A DNA stretch of 64,000 nucleotides, from NCBI GenBank assembly GCA_030655315.1, contig JAURVT010000010.1, forward strand, positions 118,031-182,030. Direction: 5' to 3'. The DNA is from Nocardioidaceae bacterium (lineage in GTDB: Bacteria > Actinomycetota > Actinomycetes > Propionibacteriales > Nocardioidaceae). The notes beneath the pieces are model-generated. The model was given only the letters and a program-made list of their open reading frames with translations, was not told the origin of the DNA and searched no databases. The translations under genes were made by a program, and so were the position numbers. Below are positions 1-8,196 of the stretch, one piece after another (position 1 is the stretch's first letter; each line of letters opens with the position of its first letter).

Positions 1-1
1 T

Positions 2-853
2 GGCCAGGAGTCGATGACCCAGGCACCGCACCTGCTGCCGAAGTCCCGCGAGGGCACCAAGTACGGCGACACCACGCTCGTCGACCACATGGCCCACGAC
101 GGTCTCTGGGACGCCCTCACCGACCAGGCCATGGGCGCCCTCACCGAGCAGTGCAACGCCGACGGCCTGCAGCTGACGCGCGAGGAGCAGGACTCCTTCA
201 GCGCCCGCTCGCACCAGCGCGCGGCCGAGGCGCAGAAGAACGGGGTGTTCGACGACGAGATCGTGCCGGTCGAGATCCCCAGCCGCCGCGGCGACCCCGT
301 CACCGTCTCCGCCGACGAGGGCGTCCGCGCCGACACCTCCACCGACTCGCTCGGCAAGCTGCGTCCCGCCTTCGACAGGGCCGGGACGATCACGGCCGGC
401 TCGGCCAGCCAGATCTCCGACGGCGCGTGCGCGGTCGTGGTGATGAGCCGCGCCAAGGCCGAGGAGCTCGGACTCTCGTGGATCGCCGAGATCGGCCCGT
501 CGGCCAGCGTCGCCGGCCCCGACTCGACCCTGCAGATGCAGCCCGCCAACGCCATCGCCAAGGCCTGCGCCAAGGGTGGCATCGACCCCGCCTCGCTCGA
601 CCTGGTCGAGATCAACGAGGCGTTCGCGGCCGTCGGCATCGCCAGCGCCCGCGAGCTCGGCATCGACGAGGACCGGGTGAACGTCAACGGCGGCGCCATC
701 GCCGTGGGTCACCCGATCGGGATGTCCGGCGCCCGCATCGTCCTGCACCTCGCCCTCGAGCTCGGACGACGCGGCGGCGGCACCGGCGCGGCGGCCCTCT
801 GCGGCGGTGGCGGCCAGGGCGACGCCCTGCTGATCACCGTGCCCGGCGCCTGA
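2..853 (+). CDS. Thiolase (acetyl-CoA C-acetyltransferase), 5'-truncated by window edge
   Basis: This is the C-terminal part of a thiolase, which makes or cleaves beta-ketoacyl-CoA in fatty-acid or acetoacetyl-CoA metabolism. The reading frame is open from base 2, where residues GQESM fit the thiolase MES(M) segment, so the first Met at base 14 is not the true start. The nucleophilic Cys lies outside the window. The C-terminal motifs are intact: [23 protein letters not shown] with the catalytic His, and [11 protein letters not shown] with the second active-site Cys. About 284 residues are seen against roughly 390-400 for the family, so about 110 residues are missing. meaB follows 62 bp downstream, which fits an acyl-CoA/propionate setting. 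The thiolase substrate class cannot be decided from this fragment. Confidence 0.95.
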   Translation, partial: GQESMTQAPHLLPKSREGTKYGDTTLVDHMAHDGLWDALTDQAMGALTEQCNADGLQLTREEQDSFSARSHQRAAEAQKNGVFDDEIVPVEIPSRRGDPVTVSADEGVRADTSTDSLGKLRPAFDRAGTITAGSASQISDGACAVVVMSRAKAEELGLSWIAEIGPSASVAGPDSTLQMQPANAIAKACAKGGIDPASLDLVEINEAFAAVGIASARELGIDEDRVNVNGGAIAVGHPIGMSGARIVLHLALELGRRGGGTGAAALCGGGGQGDALLITVPGA

Positions 854-915
854 CGTCCACCGACAGGTCGCGAGGGTCCGAGGACCTGACGATCCTAAGA
901 GGCCCGAGGTGAGAC

Positions 916-1911
916 GTGGTGCGGCGTGAGGTGGACGTGCCGACGCTGGTGCAGCGGGCGCGTGGGGGCGAGGCGCGATCGGTCGCCCGGCTGATCTCGC
1001 TCGTCGAGGACGCGTCGCCGCGGCTGCGCGAGGTGAGCGCGCTGCTCGTCGGGCACGCGGGTCGTGCGCACGTCGTGGGGATCACCGGGTCTCCGGGCGT
1101 CGGCAAGTCGACGACGACGTCGGCGCTGGTCACCCGGATGCGGCGGCGCGGCCACCGCGTCGGGGTCCTCGCGGTCGACCCGACCTCGCCCTTCTCCGGC
1201 GGTGCGCTGCTCGGGGACCGGGTCCGCATGCAGGAGCACGCGACGGACGTCGACGTCTACATCCGGTCGATGGCCACCCGCGGCCACCTCGGTGGCCTGT
1301 CGTGGGCGGTGCCGCAGGCCGTGCGGGTGCTGGACGCCGCCGGCTGCGACGTGGTGGTGGTCGAGACCGTGGGCGTGGGCCAGTCCGAGGTCGACGTCGC
1401 CGGGCTCGCCGACACCACCATCGTGCTCCTCGCACCGGGGATGGGCGACGGCATCCAGGCCGCCAAGGCGGGCGTCCTCGAGATCGGCGACCTCTTCGTG
1501 GTCAACAAGGCCGACCGGGACGGTGCCGACCAGGTGGCCCGCGACCTGCGGTCGATGGTCTCCCGCACCGACGCCGGCGCGTGGCGTCGACCCGTCCTGA
1601 AGGCCGTCGCGTCGTCCGGGGAGGGCGTCGACGAGGTCGCGGCCGCCGTCGAGGAGCATCGCGAGCACCTCGCGTCCACCGGCGCCCTGGCCGAGCGCCG
1701 ACGCCGTCGCGCGCGCGACGAGATCGAGACCATCGCCGTCACCGGGCTGCGCGAGAGCCTCGCCGACGTCGGGGGCGACGCGCGCCTCGACGGGCTGGCC
1801 GACGACGTCCTGGCCGGCCGGACCGACCCCTATCGCGCGGCGGACGCCCTGCTGGAGCGCGCGGTCGGCGGCGGCGCGCCTGCGTCGGCACCGGGCCGTC
1901 CTGGGCTATAA
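916..1911 (+). CDS. meaB: Methylmalonyl-CoA mutase-associated GTPase MeaB (ArgK family)
   Basis: MeaB is a G3E-family P-loop GTPase that loads and protects adenosylcobalamin in methylmalonyl-CoA mutase. The 331-residue length is normal for the family. The Walker A motif GSPGVGKST is at about residues 58-66, the switch region carries ETVGVGQSE, and the base-specificity motif is NKAD. Two adjacent GTG codons (916 and 919) can serve as start; 916 is used here. The mutase subunits are not in this window. The thiolase upstream is on the same strand and the two may be co-transcribed. Confidence 0.95.
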   Translation: MVRREVDVPTLVQRARGGEARSVARLISLVEDASPRLREVSALLVGHAGRAHVVGITGSPGVGKSTTTSALVTRMRRRGHRVGVLAVDPTSPFSGGALLGDRVRMQEHATDVDVYIRSMATRGHLGGLSWAVPQAVRVLDAAGCDVVVVETVGVGQSEVDVAGLADTTIVLLAPGMGDGIQAAKAGVLEIGDLFVVNKADRDGADQVARDLRSMVSRTDAGAWRRPVLKAVASSGEGVDEVAAAVEEHREHLASTGALAERRRRRARDEIETIAVTGLRESLADVGGDARLDGLADDVLAGRTDPYRAADALLERAVGGGAPASAPGRPGL

Positions 1912-1978
1912 ACGTCTCTGGGCCCTCGTGCGCCCAGCAGCGCCCGTCCCCGTCCCGACCCCCCAGGAGAGCCGGCTC

Positions 1979-2137
1979 GTGCTCAAGAAGGTCGTCGTCC
2001 TGCTCGTGGTCGCCTTCGCGGTGTACTACCTGTTGACCAGCCCGGGTGCCGCCGCCGACTCCGTGCGGGGTGCGTTCGACGCCGTGATGGAGGCGTTCAA
2101 CCAGGTGCGGCTGTTCTTCGAGCGTCTCGTCGGCTGA
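1979..2137 (+). CDS. Small single-pass membrane protein, function unknown
   Basis: This 52-residue protein starts with a Lys pair followed by one hydrophobic helix (VVVLLVVAFAVYYLL, about residues 5-19) and an amphipathic C-terminal half ending in ERLVG. The frame is open from 1928, but GTG at 1979 is preceded by a good ribosome-binding site (CAGGAGAG, 1963-1970) and puts the transmembrane helix at the N-terminus, so it is preferred. The stop lies 3 nt before the start of the bPH-domain gene, which suggests a shared transcript. I do not recognise the family; a small accessory membrane subunit is only a guess. Confidence 0.7.
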   Translation: MLKKVVVLLVVAFAVYYLLTSPGAAADSVRGAFDAVMEAFNQVRLFFERLVG

Positions 2138-2140
2138 GCC

Positions 2141-2692
2141 GTGCTGGGCGTGCTGCGCCAGTGGCTGCGGCTGATCCCCGACCAGGAGATCGGCAAGCAC
2201 CTCCTCGCCGAGGAGGGTGAGCACACGATCGACGTCGTGCGCCACCACTGGGTGGTCTACTGCCGCGCGGTCGTCGAGGCCGTCCTCGCGCTGCTGCTCG
2301 GGGTGTGGGCGCTGTTCTGGCGCGTCGACGTCGCCTGGATACCGATGGTGCTCGGCCTCGGCCTGGTGGTCCACGCGGTCTGGACGGCGCTGACCTGGCA
2401 CATGGACGTCTTCGTCGTCACCAACATGAGGGTGTTCCGCGCGAGCGGTGTGCTCTCGGTCAAGACCGCGACCATGCCGATCTCGCGCATCCTCGACATC
2501 ACCGTCGAGAAGCCGTTCGTCGGACGGATCCTGGGCTACGGCCACTTCGTCTTCGAGTCAGCCGCGCAGGCCCAGGGGCTGCGCGACATCCGCTACATCG
2601 GCGACCCCGACGAGCGCGACCTCACCATCCAGCGCGTCGTGCAGCGCTCGGGCCTGCGCAAGTCCGTCCGCCGGGACGACCCCCATGGGTAG
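2141..2692 (+). CDS. bPH (PH-like, DUF304) domain membrane protein
   Basis: This 183-residue protein has a polar N-terminus with IPDQEIGKHLLAEEGEHT, two hydrophobic segments at about residues 41-60 and 64-82, and then a bacterial PH-like domain with the family pattern VVTNMRVFRASGVLSVKTATMPISRILDITVEKPFVGRILGYG split over residues 90-134. Such proteins sit in the membrane with the PH fold in the cytosol; their biochemical role is generally unknown. It starts with GTG 3 nt after the small membrane protein and overlaps the following MarR gene by 8 nt, so the three form an operon. Confidence 0.85.
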   Translation: MLGVLRQWLRLIPDQEIGKHLLAEEGEHTIDVVRHHWVVYCRAVVEAVLALLLGVWALFWRVDVAWIPMVLGLGLVVHAVWTALTWHMDVFVVTNMRVFRASGVLSVKTATMPISRILDITVEKPFVGRILGYGHFVFESAAQAQGLRDIRYIGDPDERDLTIQRVVQRSGLRKSVRRDDPHG

Positions 2693-3182
2693 CCCGCTGG
2701 GGTTCGACCCGATCGAGGAGGCGGCGCGGCAGTGGGCGGCCCGCTGGCCCGCGGTGCCCCAGATGCGCGCGGTCACCTCGATCATGCGGGTGCAGCAGCT
2801 GCTGATCGCCCAGCTCGACGAGATCCTCAAGCCGCACGGGCTGACCTTCGCGCGCTACGAGGCGCTCGTCCTGCTCGTGTTCAGCCGCCGGGGGTCGCTG
2901 CCGCTCGGCAAGATGGGCGAGCGGCTGCAGGTGCACCCGACGTCCGTGACCTCGATCGTCCGACGTCTCGAGGCCGGCGGGCTGGTGCTGCGGCGCCCGC
3001 ACCCAGACGACGGCCGCGCCGTCCTCGCCGAGGTGACGACGCGCGGACGCGCCGTGGTGGAGGCGGCCACGGTCGACCTCACGGCCGCGCAGTTCGGCCT
3101 CGACGTGCTCGACGACGCGTCGCTCGAGCAGGTCTTCGACCTCTTCCGTCCGCTGCGCCACGCCGCCGGCGACTTCACCTGA
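2685..3182 (+). CDS. MarR-family transcriptional regulator
   Basis: This is a 165-residue winged-helix repressor or activator of the MarR/SlyA type. The DNA-binding region reads PLGKMGERLQVHPTSVTSIVRRLEAGG followed by the wing RRPHPDDGRAVLAEVT, a textbook MarR pattern. The frame is open far upstream, but ATG 2685 gives the natural N-terminus (MGSPLGFDPIEEA) and an 8-nt overlap with the bPH gene. N- and C-terminal helices for dimerisation are present. Its ligand and targets are not evident; the operon partner bPH protein is the simplest candidate for autoregulation. Confidence 0.88.
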   Translation: MGSPLGFDPIEEAARQWAARWPAVPQMRAVTSIMRVQQLLIAQLDEILKPHGLTFARYEALVLLVFSRRGSLPLGKMGERLQVHPTSVTSIVRRLEAGGLVLRRPHPDDGRAVLAEVTTRGRAVVEAATVDLTAAQFGLDVLDDASLEQVFDLFRPLRHAAGDFT

Positions 3183-3230
3183 CCGAGGCCCTTCCTCGTC
3201 CCGGCGGCGTCGGTGCGAGATGATGGCTCC

Positions 3231-4163
3231 ATGAGCAGCTTCTCGCGGCCCGGTGCGGTCGACCTGTCCGCCTTCAAGAACCCCGCCCCGCAGCAGCCGC
3301 CCGCGGGCGGCGCTCCCCGTGCCGGCGCGCCCGCCCCGGCCGGCGGCGCCTACGTGGTCGACGTGACGGAGCAGAACTTCCAGGCCGAGGTCGTCGAGGC
3401 GTCGATGACGCACGTCGTCGTCCTCTCGCTGTGGTCGGCACGCTCGCCCGAGAGCGAGACGTTCAACGCGACCCTGGCCGAGGTCACCGAGACCTACGCC
3501 GGACGGATCCTGCTGGCCCGCGTCGACGTCGACGTCAACCCGCAGATCGCCCAGGCCGTCGGCGCGCAGGGCGTGCCGTTCGTGCTCGGCCTCGTCAGCG
3601 GTCGACCGGTACCCCTGTTCCAGGGCACGGTCGACGCCGAGGACGTCCGCCGCTACTTCGACGAGCTCGTCAAGGTCGCGATCTCCAACGGCGTCGCCGG
3701 CACCGCCGCGCCGCGGAGCACGGTCGACCCCGAGGCCGACGGTGACGAGGACGACCCGCGCTTCGCCGAGGCCGACGAGCGTCTCGGCGCCGACGACCTC
3801 GACGGCGCCGTCGCGGCCTACGAGGCGCTCGTCGCCCAGAACCCCAAGGACGTCGAGGCCGCCGAGCGGCTGGCCGGCGTCAAGCTGATGCAGCGCACGC
3901 GGGGAGCCGACCTCGAGTCCGCCCGCCGGGCCGCGGCCGACGACCCCGCCGACGTCGACGCCCAGCTGCTCGTGGCCGACCTCGACCTCAGCGGCGGCCA
4001 CGTCGACGACGCCTTCTCCCGCCTGATCGACCTCGTCCGCCGCACCTTCGGCGACGACCGAGACCGGGTCCGCGAGCACCTCGTCGAGCTGTTCACCGTC
4101 GCCGGAGCCGACGACCCCCGCGTCGGGCCCGCCCGCCGCGCCCTCTCCGCCGCCCTCTTCTGA
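3231..4163 (+). CDS. Thioredoxin-fold / TPR co-chaperone (YbbN/CnoX-like)
   Basis: This 310-residue protein has a Pro/Ala-rich N-terminal linker, a thioredoxin domain at about residues 40-150, and a C-terminal TPR-like helical region (DERLGADDLDGAVAAYEAL and following). Where thioredoxins have WCGPC this protein has LWSARSPES, so both redox cysteines are absent and oxidoreductase activity is not expected. That matches the YbbN/CnoX co-chaperone family, which holds unfolding proteins. ATG 3231 is chosen because MSSFSRPGAVDLS is the usual actinobacterial N-terminus; GTG 3213 is possible but lacks a better ribosome-binding site. Confidence 0.85.
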   Translation: MSSFSRPGAVDLSAFKNPAPQQPPAGGAPRAGAPAPAGGAYVVDVTEQNFQAEVVEASMTHVVVLSLWSARSPESETFNATLAEVTETYAGRILLARVDVDVNPQIAQAVGAQGVPFVLGLVSGRPVPLFQGTVDAEDVRRYFDELVKVAISNGVAGTAAPRSTVDPEADGDEDDPRFAEADERLGADDLDGAVAAYEALVAQNPKDVEAAERLAGVKLMQRTRGADLESARRAAADDPADVDAQLLVADLDLSGGHVDDAFSRLIDLVRRTFGDDRDRVREHLVELFTVAGADDPRVGPARRALSAALF

Positions 4164-4164
4164 G

Positions 4165-4258
4165 CCCCGGCATCCCCGGACGCTGCGTTGCTCGCGGCTT
4201 CGACGAACGACACCAGTTCGCCGTTGCCGCGGCGCCTGGCCTCCGGGGCGCCTGACCT
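4165..4258 (+). repeat. Family B structured intergenic repeat, copy 1
   Basis: The element begins 2 nt after the stop of the co-chaperone gene. It shares the skeleton GGCATCCC...GCGTTGCT...TCGACGAACGA...CAGTTCGCC...GCGCCTGG with three other copies in the window. Outer arms (CCCCGGA with TCCGGGG) and inner arms (CGCGGC with GCCGCG) are complementary. The arm sequences differ from those in the other copies yet still pair, so a folded RNA or DNA structure is likely conserved. A termination or mRNA-stabilising role is inferred from its position. Confidence 0.75.
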
Positions 4259-4319
4259 CAGAAGACCCCGGCCGCTGGTATCCGGTCCCGGGCACCCCAC
4301 CTGCACCACCTGGCCCGGA

Positions 4320-4388
4320 GAACCGACAGAACCACGGGAAGTTCGCCGTGGTCCTGTCGGAAGACCGTGCCTACCTGGGAATCCGACA
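4320..4388. repeat. Family A palindromic repeat, degenerate copy 1
   Basis: The right half (GTCGGAAGACCGTGCC at 4356-4371 and TACCTGGGAATCCGACA at 4372-4388) is identical to the complete copies at 13.3 and 34.6 kb. The inner stem CCGACAG-a-ACCACGG / CCGTGGT-c-CTGTCGG is kept with one mismatch, but the outer left arm is lost. It lies between the convergent co-chaperone and SDR genes. Confidence 0.8.
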
Positions 4389-4408
4389 CCCACGCGGACG
4401 CGTGAGCG

Positions 4409-5089
4409 TCAGGAGAAGGCGTCGGACGCGACGTCGGTCTCGTCGCCGGTGATCGCGGCGAGGATGCGGGCGGCGACGTCGTCGGCCGCGAGGCCCTGAG
4501 ACATCCTGGGCGCCTCGCCGGCGACGGGACGGGTGGCGAGGCCGGTCTCGGTGTGGGGCGGGCGGACGTCGAGGACGCGGACCTTGCGGCGACGCAGCTC
4601 GGTACGGATGCTCGTCAGGTACGCCGACAGCGCCGCCTTGCTGGCCGAGTAGGCGGCCATCTGGGGCATCGGACGCTCGGCCACGACGGCGCTGATGGCC
4701 GCCACGAAGCCGCCCTCGGACAGGTGGGGCGACGCCGCGCGCACGAGTCGCAGCGGGGCCAGGTAGTTGAGGAGGAGCAGCTCGTCGACCACGTCGTCGT
4801 CGACCTCCGACGCCGGGCCGAAGGCCACGACCCCCGCGGCGTGCACCACCGCGTCGAGGCCACCGGTGGCCTCCACGGTCCGGGCGACGAGGTCCTCCGG
4901 CGCACCGGGGACGGTCAGGTCGGCCGCGAGCACGACGGCGCCGTCGATGCCGAGGTCGGTGAGCCGTCCCTCGTCGCGGGCCGACACGACGACGCGCGCC
5001 CCCGCGTCGGCGAGCCCGCGCGCGAGGCGGGAGCCCAGCCCTCCGGTCGCGCCCGTCACCAGCACCGTCTTGCCACCCAGGTCCGTCAT
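4409..5089 (-). CDS. SDR-family NAD(P)-dependent oxidoreductase
   Basis: This 226-residue classical short-chain dehydrogenase has the Rossmann glycine motif TGATGGLG at about residues 12-19, the NNAG-equivalent VVHAAGV, and the catalytic YSASKAA tetrapeptide region near residue 150. The length is at the short end of the family. It is transcribed away from the membrane-protein gene at 5244, sharing a 154-bp divergent intergenic region, and faces the co-chaperone gene tail to tail with repeats A1 and B1 between them. The substrate cannot be assigned. Confidence 0.88.
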   Translation of the reverse strand: MTDLGGKTVLVTGATGGLGSRLARGLADAGARVVVSARDEGRLTDLGIDGAVVLAADLTVPGAPEDLVARTVEATGGLDAVVHAAGVVAFGPASEVDDDVVDELLLLNYLAPLRLVRAASPHLSEGGFVAAISAVVAERPMPQMAAYSASKAALSAYLTSIRTELRRRKVRVLDVRPPHTETGLATRPVAGEAPRMSQGLAADDVAARILAAITGDETDVASDAFS

Positions 5090-5243
5090 GGCTCCATCCT
5101 CCCGGCGGGCGGACGGGGACGCAGACGGACCTGTGGCGTCCCGGTGCGTCAGGGCCCGCGACCCGGCAGGGGAAAGTACGCTGGCCGCAGGTCAGGACTG
5201 CGCGCAGGAGGGCGTCCGGCGGGCCGGACCCTCGGGAGGGACA

Positions 5244-6224
5244 GTGCGACGGATCGTCGGCGTCGTCGTGCTGCTCGTCGGCGTCCTCGTGGTGCTCGCC
5301 GGAGCGGCCGTGATGGTGGTCCTCGGCCCCGACGACCGCGCGACCACCGGACCCCACCGCATCGACACGGTCGGCGTCGCCGTCGTCACCACCCCGCGGG
5401 CCATCACGTACGCCGGGCCGACGGTGAGCGTCCTCGCCGAGCTCCCGGACGACAAGCCCGTGTTCGTCGGGCTCGGCAACGCCGTCGACGTGCAGAACTA
5501 CCTGGGCGGCACCCAGCGGCTGTCCATCACCCGCGTGCAGGTGCCGTGGCGGATCACGTCGCGTCAGGAGGCGGGTGAGCCCAACCTGTCCGCGGCGCCC
5601 ACCGCGCTCGACTGGTGGGAGGCGCAGTCGGCCGGGCTGGGCGGAGCGGCGATCACCGTCGCGCTGCCCGACGAGCCCGTGTCGCTCGCCGTGCTGGCCG
5701 TCGGCGACTCCGACCTCGAGGGCCTGCGCCTCACCACCGCCTACGACGTCGCCGGAGGCTTCCTGGGCGGCGCCGGCGGGGTCGCGACCGGCCTCGGGAT
5801 CGGGTTCCTCGGCCTGATGCGGGTGCGCGGCACGCCGCTGCGGCGCGCCGCGGCCGCCGACCCCGAGGGCGGCGAGGCGCGCTACGTCTTCGTCGACGAC
5901 GCCGGCGCCGAGCACGAGGTCGACCCGGCCGACCTCGACGGCTACGAGATCGTCGACGACGCGCCGGCGCTCACGCCACCACCGGTGCCGGTCGTCGCGC
6001 CCGCGCCCGCGCCCGTGGCCGTCGACGAGCCCGAGCCCGTCGAGGAGGAGGTCGTGTACGTGCTGGTGGACGAGGACGGCCGGGAGCGCGAGATCTCCGC
6101 CTCCGAGGCCGAGGGACTCGAGGTCGTCGAGGAGATCGTCGAGGACGCCCCGGACCCGGACGACGACGAGCGCGGCGACGGGCACTGGCGCTCGCGCCTG
6201 CGCCGCGCGCTGGGGGTCGAGTGA
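5244..6224 (+). CDS. Membrane protein with duplicated acidic C-terminal motif, function unknown
   Basis: This 326-residue protein has one transmembrane helix at residues 4-27, an extracytoplasmic domain, a second Gly-rich hydrophobic segment (AGGFLGGAGGVATGLGIGFLG, about 170-190) and a long acidic tail. The tail holds two related stretches: YVFVDDAGAEHEVDPADLDG followed by YEIVDDAP, and YVLVDEDGREREISASEAEG followed by LEVVEEIVEDAP. GTG 5244 is preceded by GGGAGGG and places the helix at the N-terminus. It overlaps the next gene, a lipoprotein, by 4 nt (GTGA), so they are probably translated together and may work as an envelope pair. I do not recognise the family. Confidence 0.75.
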   Translation: MRRIVGVVVLLVGVLVVLAGAAVMVVLGPDDRATTGPHRIDTVGVAVVTTPRAITYAGPTVSVLAELPDDKPVFVGLGNAVDVQNYLGGTQRLSITRVQVPWRITSRQEAGEPNLSAAPTALDWWEAQSAGLGGAAITVALPDEPVSLAVLAVGDSDLEGLRLTTAYDVAGGFLGGAGGVATGLGIGFLGLMRVRGTPLRRAAAADPEGGEARYVFVDDAGAEHEVDPADLDGYEIVDDAPALTPPPVPVVAPAPAPVAVDEPEPVEEEVVYVLVDEDGREREISASEAEGLEVVEEIVEDAPDPDDDERGDGHWRSRLRRALGVE

Positions 6225-7204
6225 CGGGCCGCGCGGGCCGCTGCTGCGCCGCCGCCCTGGCGCTCGGCCTGGCGGTGCTCGCGGGCTGCGGACAGGTGCC
6301 CCAGCGCAAGGACACCGCCGCGCCGATCAGCAAGGTCGCCGCCGACGGGCGCGAGATCGACGCGATCTACACCCGCTACCGCGACGTCCGCGCCAACGCC
6401 CTCAAGCTGCTCGACCCCGAGCCGCTGGCCACCGTCGAGTCCGGCCCGGTGCTGGCGATCGACGCCGGGGCGCTGCAGGTCGCCAAGCGGCTGGCGGGCA
6501 CCCGGCCGGTCGAGGAGAGCCAGGACCTGCGCATCGAGCGTGTCCTGTCGCCGCGGCTCGACGCCTACCCGCTGTGGTTCGTCGCGCGGGTGCGCGACAA
6601 CGTCAAGAAGGTCACCAAGGTCCAGATCTTCCAACGCACCGCCGCCACCGCCCAGTGGACGATGGTCGCGAGCCCCGAGGCGCTGCTCAGCACCACCCTG
6701 CCGCCCTTCGCCACCGACGACGCCGGGTCGCTCGAGACGATCGAGCCCGAGGACGACACCGGCCTGGTCTCCTCGCCGACCCAGGCCATCACCGACTACG
6801 CGGCCGCCCTGCGCGATCCGCAGAGCCCCGCGGCGCAGAAGGTGGTCGACGACTCGTTCATCCAGCAGATGCGCCAGGTCGCCGGCCAGTCCTCGGCCAT
6901 CAAGGGCGTCACGTTCACCCAGTCCTGGGGCGCACGCCCCGTCGAGTTCGCCATGCGCACCCAGGACGGCGGCGCCCTCGTCGTGGCCACCCTGCTGCGC
7001 CAGGACGGCTACGAGATCGCCGACGGCGTCGAGGTGTCCTGGCCCGAGGGCTCGGCCCAGAAGGCCTTCCTGTCCAACAAGCTCTACACCGCCGGCCTGC
7101 TCCGCTACTACCACCAGGTGCTGCTCTACGTCCCGCCCGAGGGCGGCGAGCTGCCCCGCGTCCTCGCGCAGTACGGCGGGGTCGTGGACGGCGAGGGCTT
7201 CTAG
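6221..7204 (+). CDS. Putative lipoprotein, function unknown
   Basis: This 327-residue protein starts at GTG 6221, overlapping the stop of the upstream membrane-protein gene. It has a type II signal peptide: Arg-containing n-region, Ala/Leu-rich core, and lipobox LAGC at about residues 22-25, so it should be anchored to the outer face of the membrane. The mature part has two mixed alpha/beta halves, the first with DAIYTRYRDVRANALKLLDPEPL and the second containing the aromatic stretch LLRYYHQVLLYVPPEGG. The architecture resembles uncharacterised actinobacterial lipoproteins found with a membrane partner. Repeat B2 follows the stop. Confidence 0.78.
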   Translation: MTGRAGRCCAAALALGLAVLAGCGQVPQRKDTAAPISKVAADGREIDAIYTRYRDVRANALKLLDPEPLATVESGPVLAIDAGALQVAKRLAGTRPVEESQDLRIERVLSPRLDAYPLWFVARVRDNVKKVTKVQIFQRTAATAQWTMVASPEALLSTTLPPFATDDAGSLETIEPEDDTGLVSSPTQAITDYAAALRDPQSPAAQKVVDDSFIQQMRQVAGQSSAIKGVTFTQSWGARPVEFAMRTQDGGALVVATLLRQDGYEIADGVEVSWPEGSAQKAFLSNKLYTAGLLRYYHQVLLYVPPEGGELPRVLAQYGGVVDGEGF

Positions 7205-7208
7205 CGGG

Positions 7209-7300
7209 CCTGAGCATCCCGGCCGGCGGCGTTGCTGCCCGCTTCGACGGACCAGGGCAGTCCGACTTCGCGGACGCGCCTGGTCATCCGGGCGCTCAGA
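7209..7300 (+). repeat. Family B structured intergenic repeat, copy 2
   Basis: The copy begins 5 nt after the lipoprotein stop codon. Outer arms GAGCATCCCGG and CCGGGCGCTC pair, and an inner pair GGAC/GTCC replaces the GAAC/GTTC pair of copy 1, a compensatory change. It is followed by about 155 bp in which I see no gene before the convergent Nudix gene. Confidence 0.7.
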
Positions 7301-7455
7301 CCCGCTGTCAGCGTGACCGCTGAGCCGAGACACCCGCACCGGACCGGCGGCCCGGACCGGCCGCCGGCTTCGCTGCGCCCTTCGGGCACCCGCCGAGGTC
7401 GTCGGTCCGGTCTCCGGGCGGTGTCGACGTCGGCGGCTGACCGCCAGGACGACGC

Positions 7456-8196
7456 TCAGCGCGGGATCCCACGCTCCCGATAGGCGACGGAGGAGCCGGG
7501 CAGGCCCTCGAGCAGCGCGACGGTGGCGGCGGCGGCGCGCTCGGCGACGGTGGCGGGATCGCACCAGTGGACGGCGGCGATCTCGGTGGGCTGGAGGGTC
7601 CAGGTCGAGGTGGAGGCGGCGTCGACGGGGGCGAGGTCGAAGACGAAGACGCACGCGTCGTCCCACTCGCGCCAGGGCGCGAGCCAGTTGACGGTGCGCA
7701 GGCCGAGCACCTGCACCTCGATGCCGAGCTCCTCCTCGAGCTCGCGCACCAGGCCGTCGGCTGGCGACTCGGAGGGCTCGACGACGCCGCCGGGGAGGTC
7801 CCACTCGCGCTTGTAGGTCAGCTCGCAGAGCAGCACCCGGCCGTCGGCGTCGTGGAGCAGCCCCTGCGAGATCACCCGCTTGCGGGGCAGGCCAGCGTTG
7901 AGCATCGCGATGAAGCCGTCGTGCGAGCCCGCCTGCGGGTCGCCGACCACCCGGGCCAGCAGCGCCTGGTCCCCGTCCGGCATCCGCAGCACGCCCTCGC
8001 GGCGCATCCCGGCGCGCGACAGGGCCCGCAGCCGCGGGTGGTCCGTCACGTCGACGCGGATCTCGACCCGACGGACGTCGTCGTGCTCCAGCGCCTCGGC
8101 GAGGAGCTCGGCGACCAGCTCGGCGTCGACCGGCCCGTCGTCGAGCACCAGCTCGTGCGATCCACCGACGCCCGGACGCAGCCCGGGCGGCGTCAC
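7456..8196 (-). CDS. Nudix hydrolase with N-terminal GNAT-like segment
   Basis: This 246-residue protein has a complete Nudix box ([20 protein letters not shown] then ELGIEV) at about residues 145-170, expected to hydrolyse a nucleoside-diphosphate-linked substrate with Mg2+. The ~95 residues before it contain the pattern [19 protein letters not shown], which looks like the C-terminal part of a GNAT acetyltransferase, so this may be a degenerate GNAT-Nudix fusion. GTG 8196 overlaps the glgB stop by 3 nt, making it the last gene of the alpha-glucan operon. ADP-glucose or another sugar nucleotide is a context-based guess for the substrate. Confidence 0.82.
   Translation of the reverse strand: MTPPGLRPGVGGSHELVLDDGPVDAELVAELLAEALEHDDVRRVEIRVDVTDHPRLRALSRAGMRREGVLRMPDGDQALLARVVGDPQAGSHDGFIAMLNAGLPRKRVISQGLLHDADGRVLLCELTYKREWDLPGGVVEPSESPADGLVRELEEELGIEVQVLGLRTVNWLAPWREWDDACVFVFDLAPVDAASTSTWTLQPTEIAAVHWCDPATVAERAAAATVALLEGLPGSSVAYRERGIPR

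Noticed and set aside
864..888. Terminator hairpin between thiolase and meaB
   Set aside because: CAGGTC/GACCTG is only 6 bp with a 13-nt loop, too weak to call.
7301..7455. A gene in the gap after family B copy 2
   Set aside because: Only a short frame of 83 codons with shadow composition, no ribosome-binding site and no motif.
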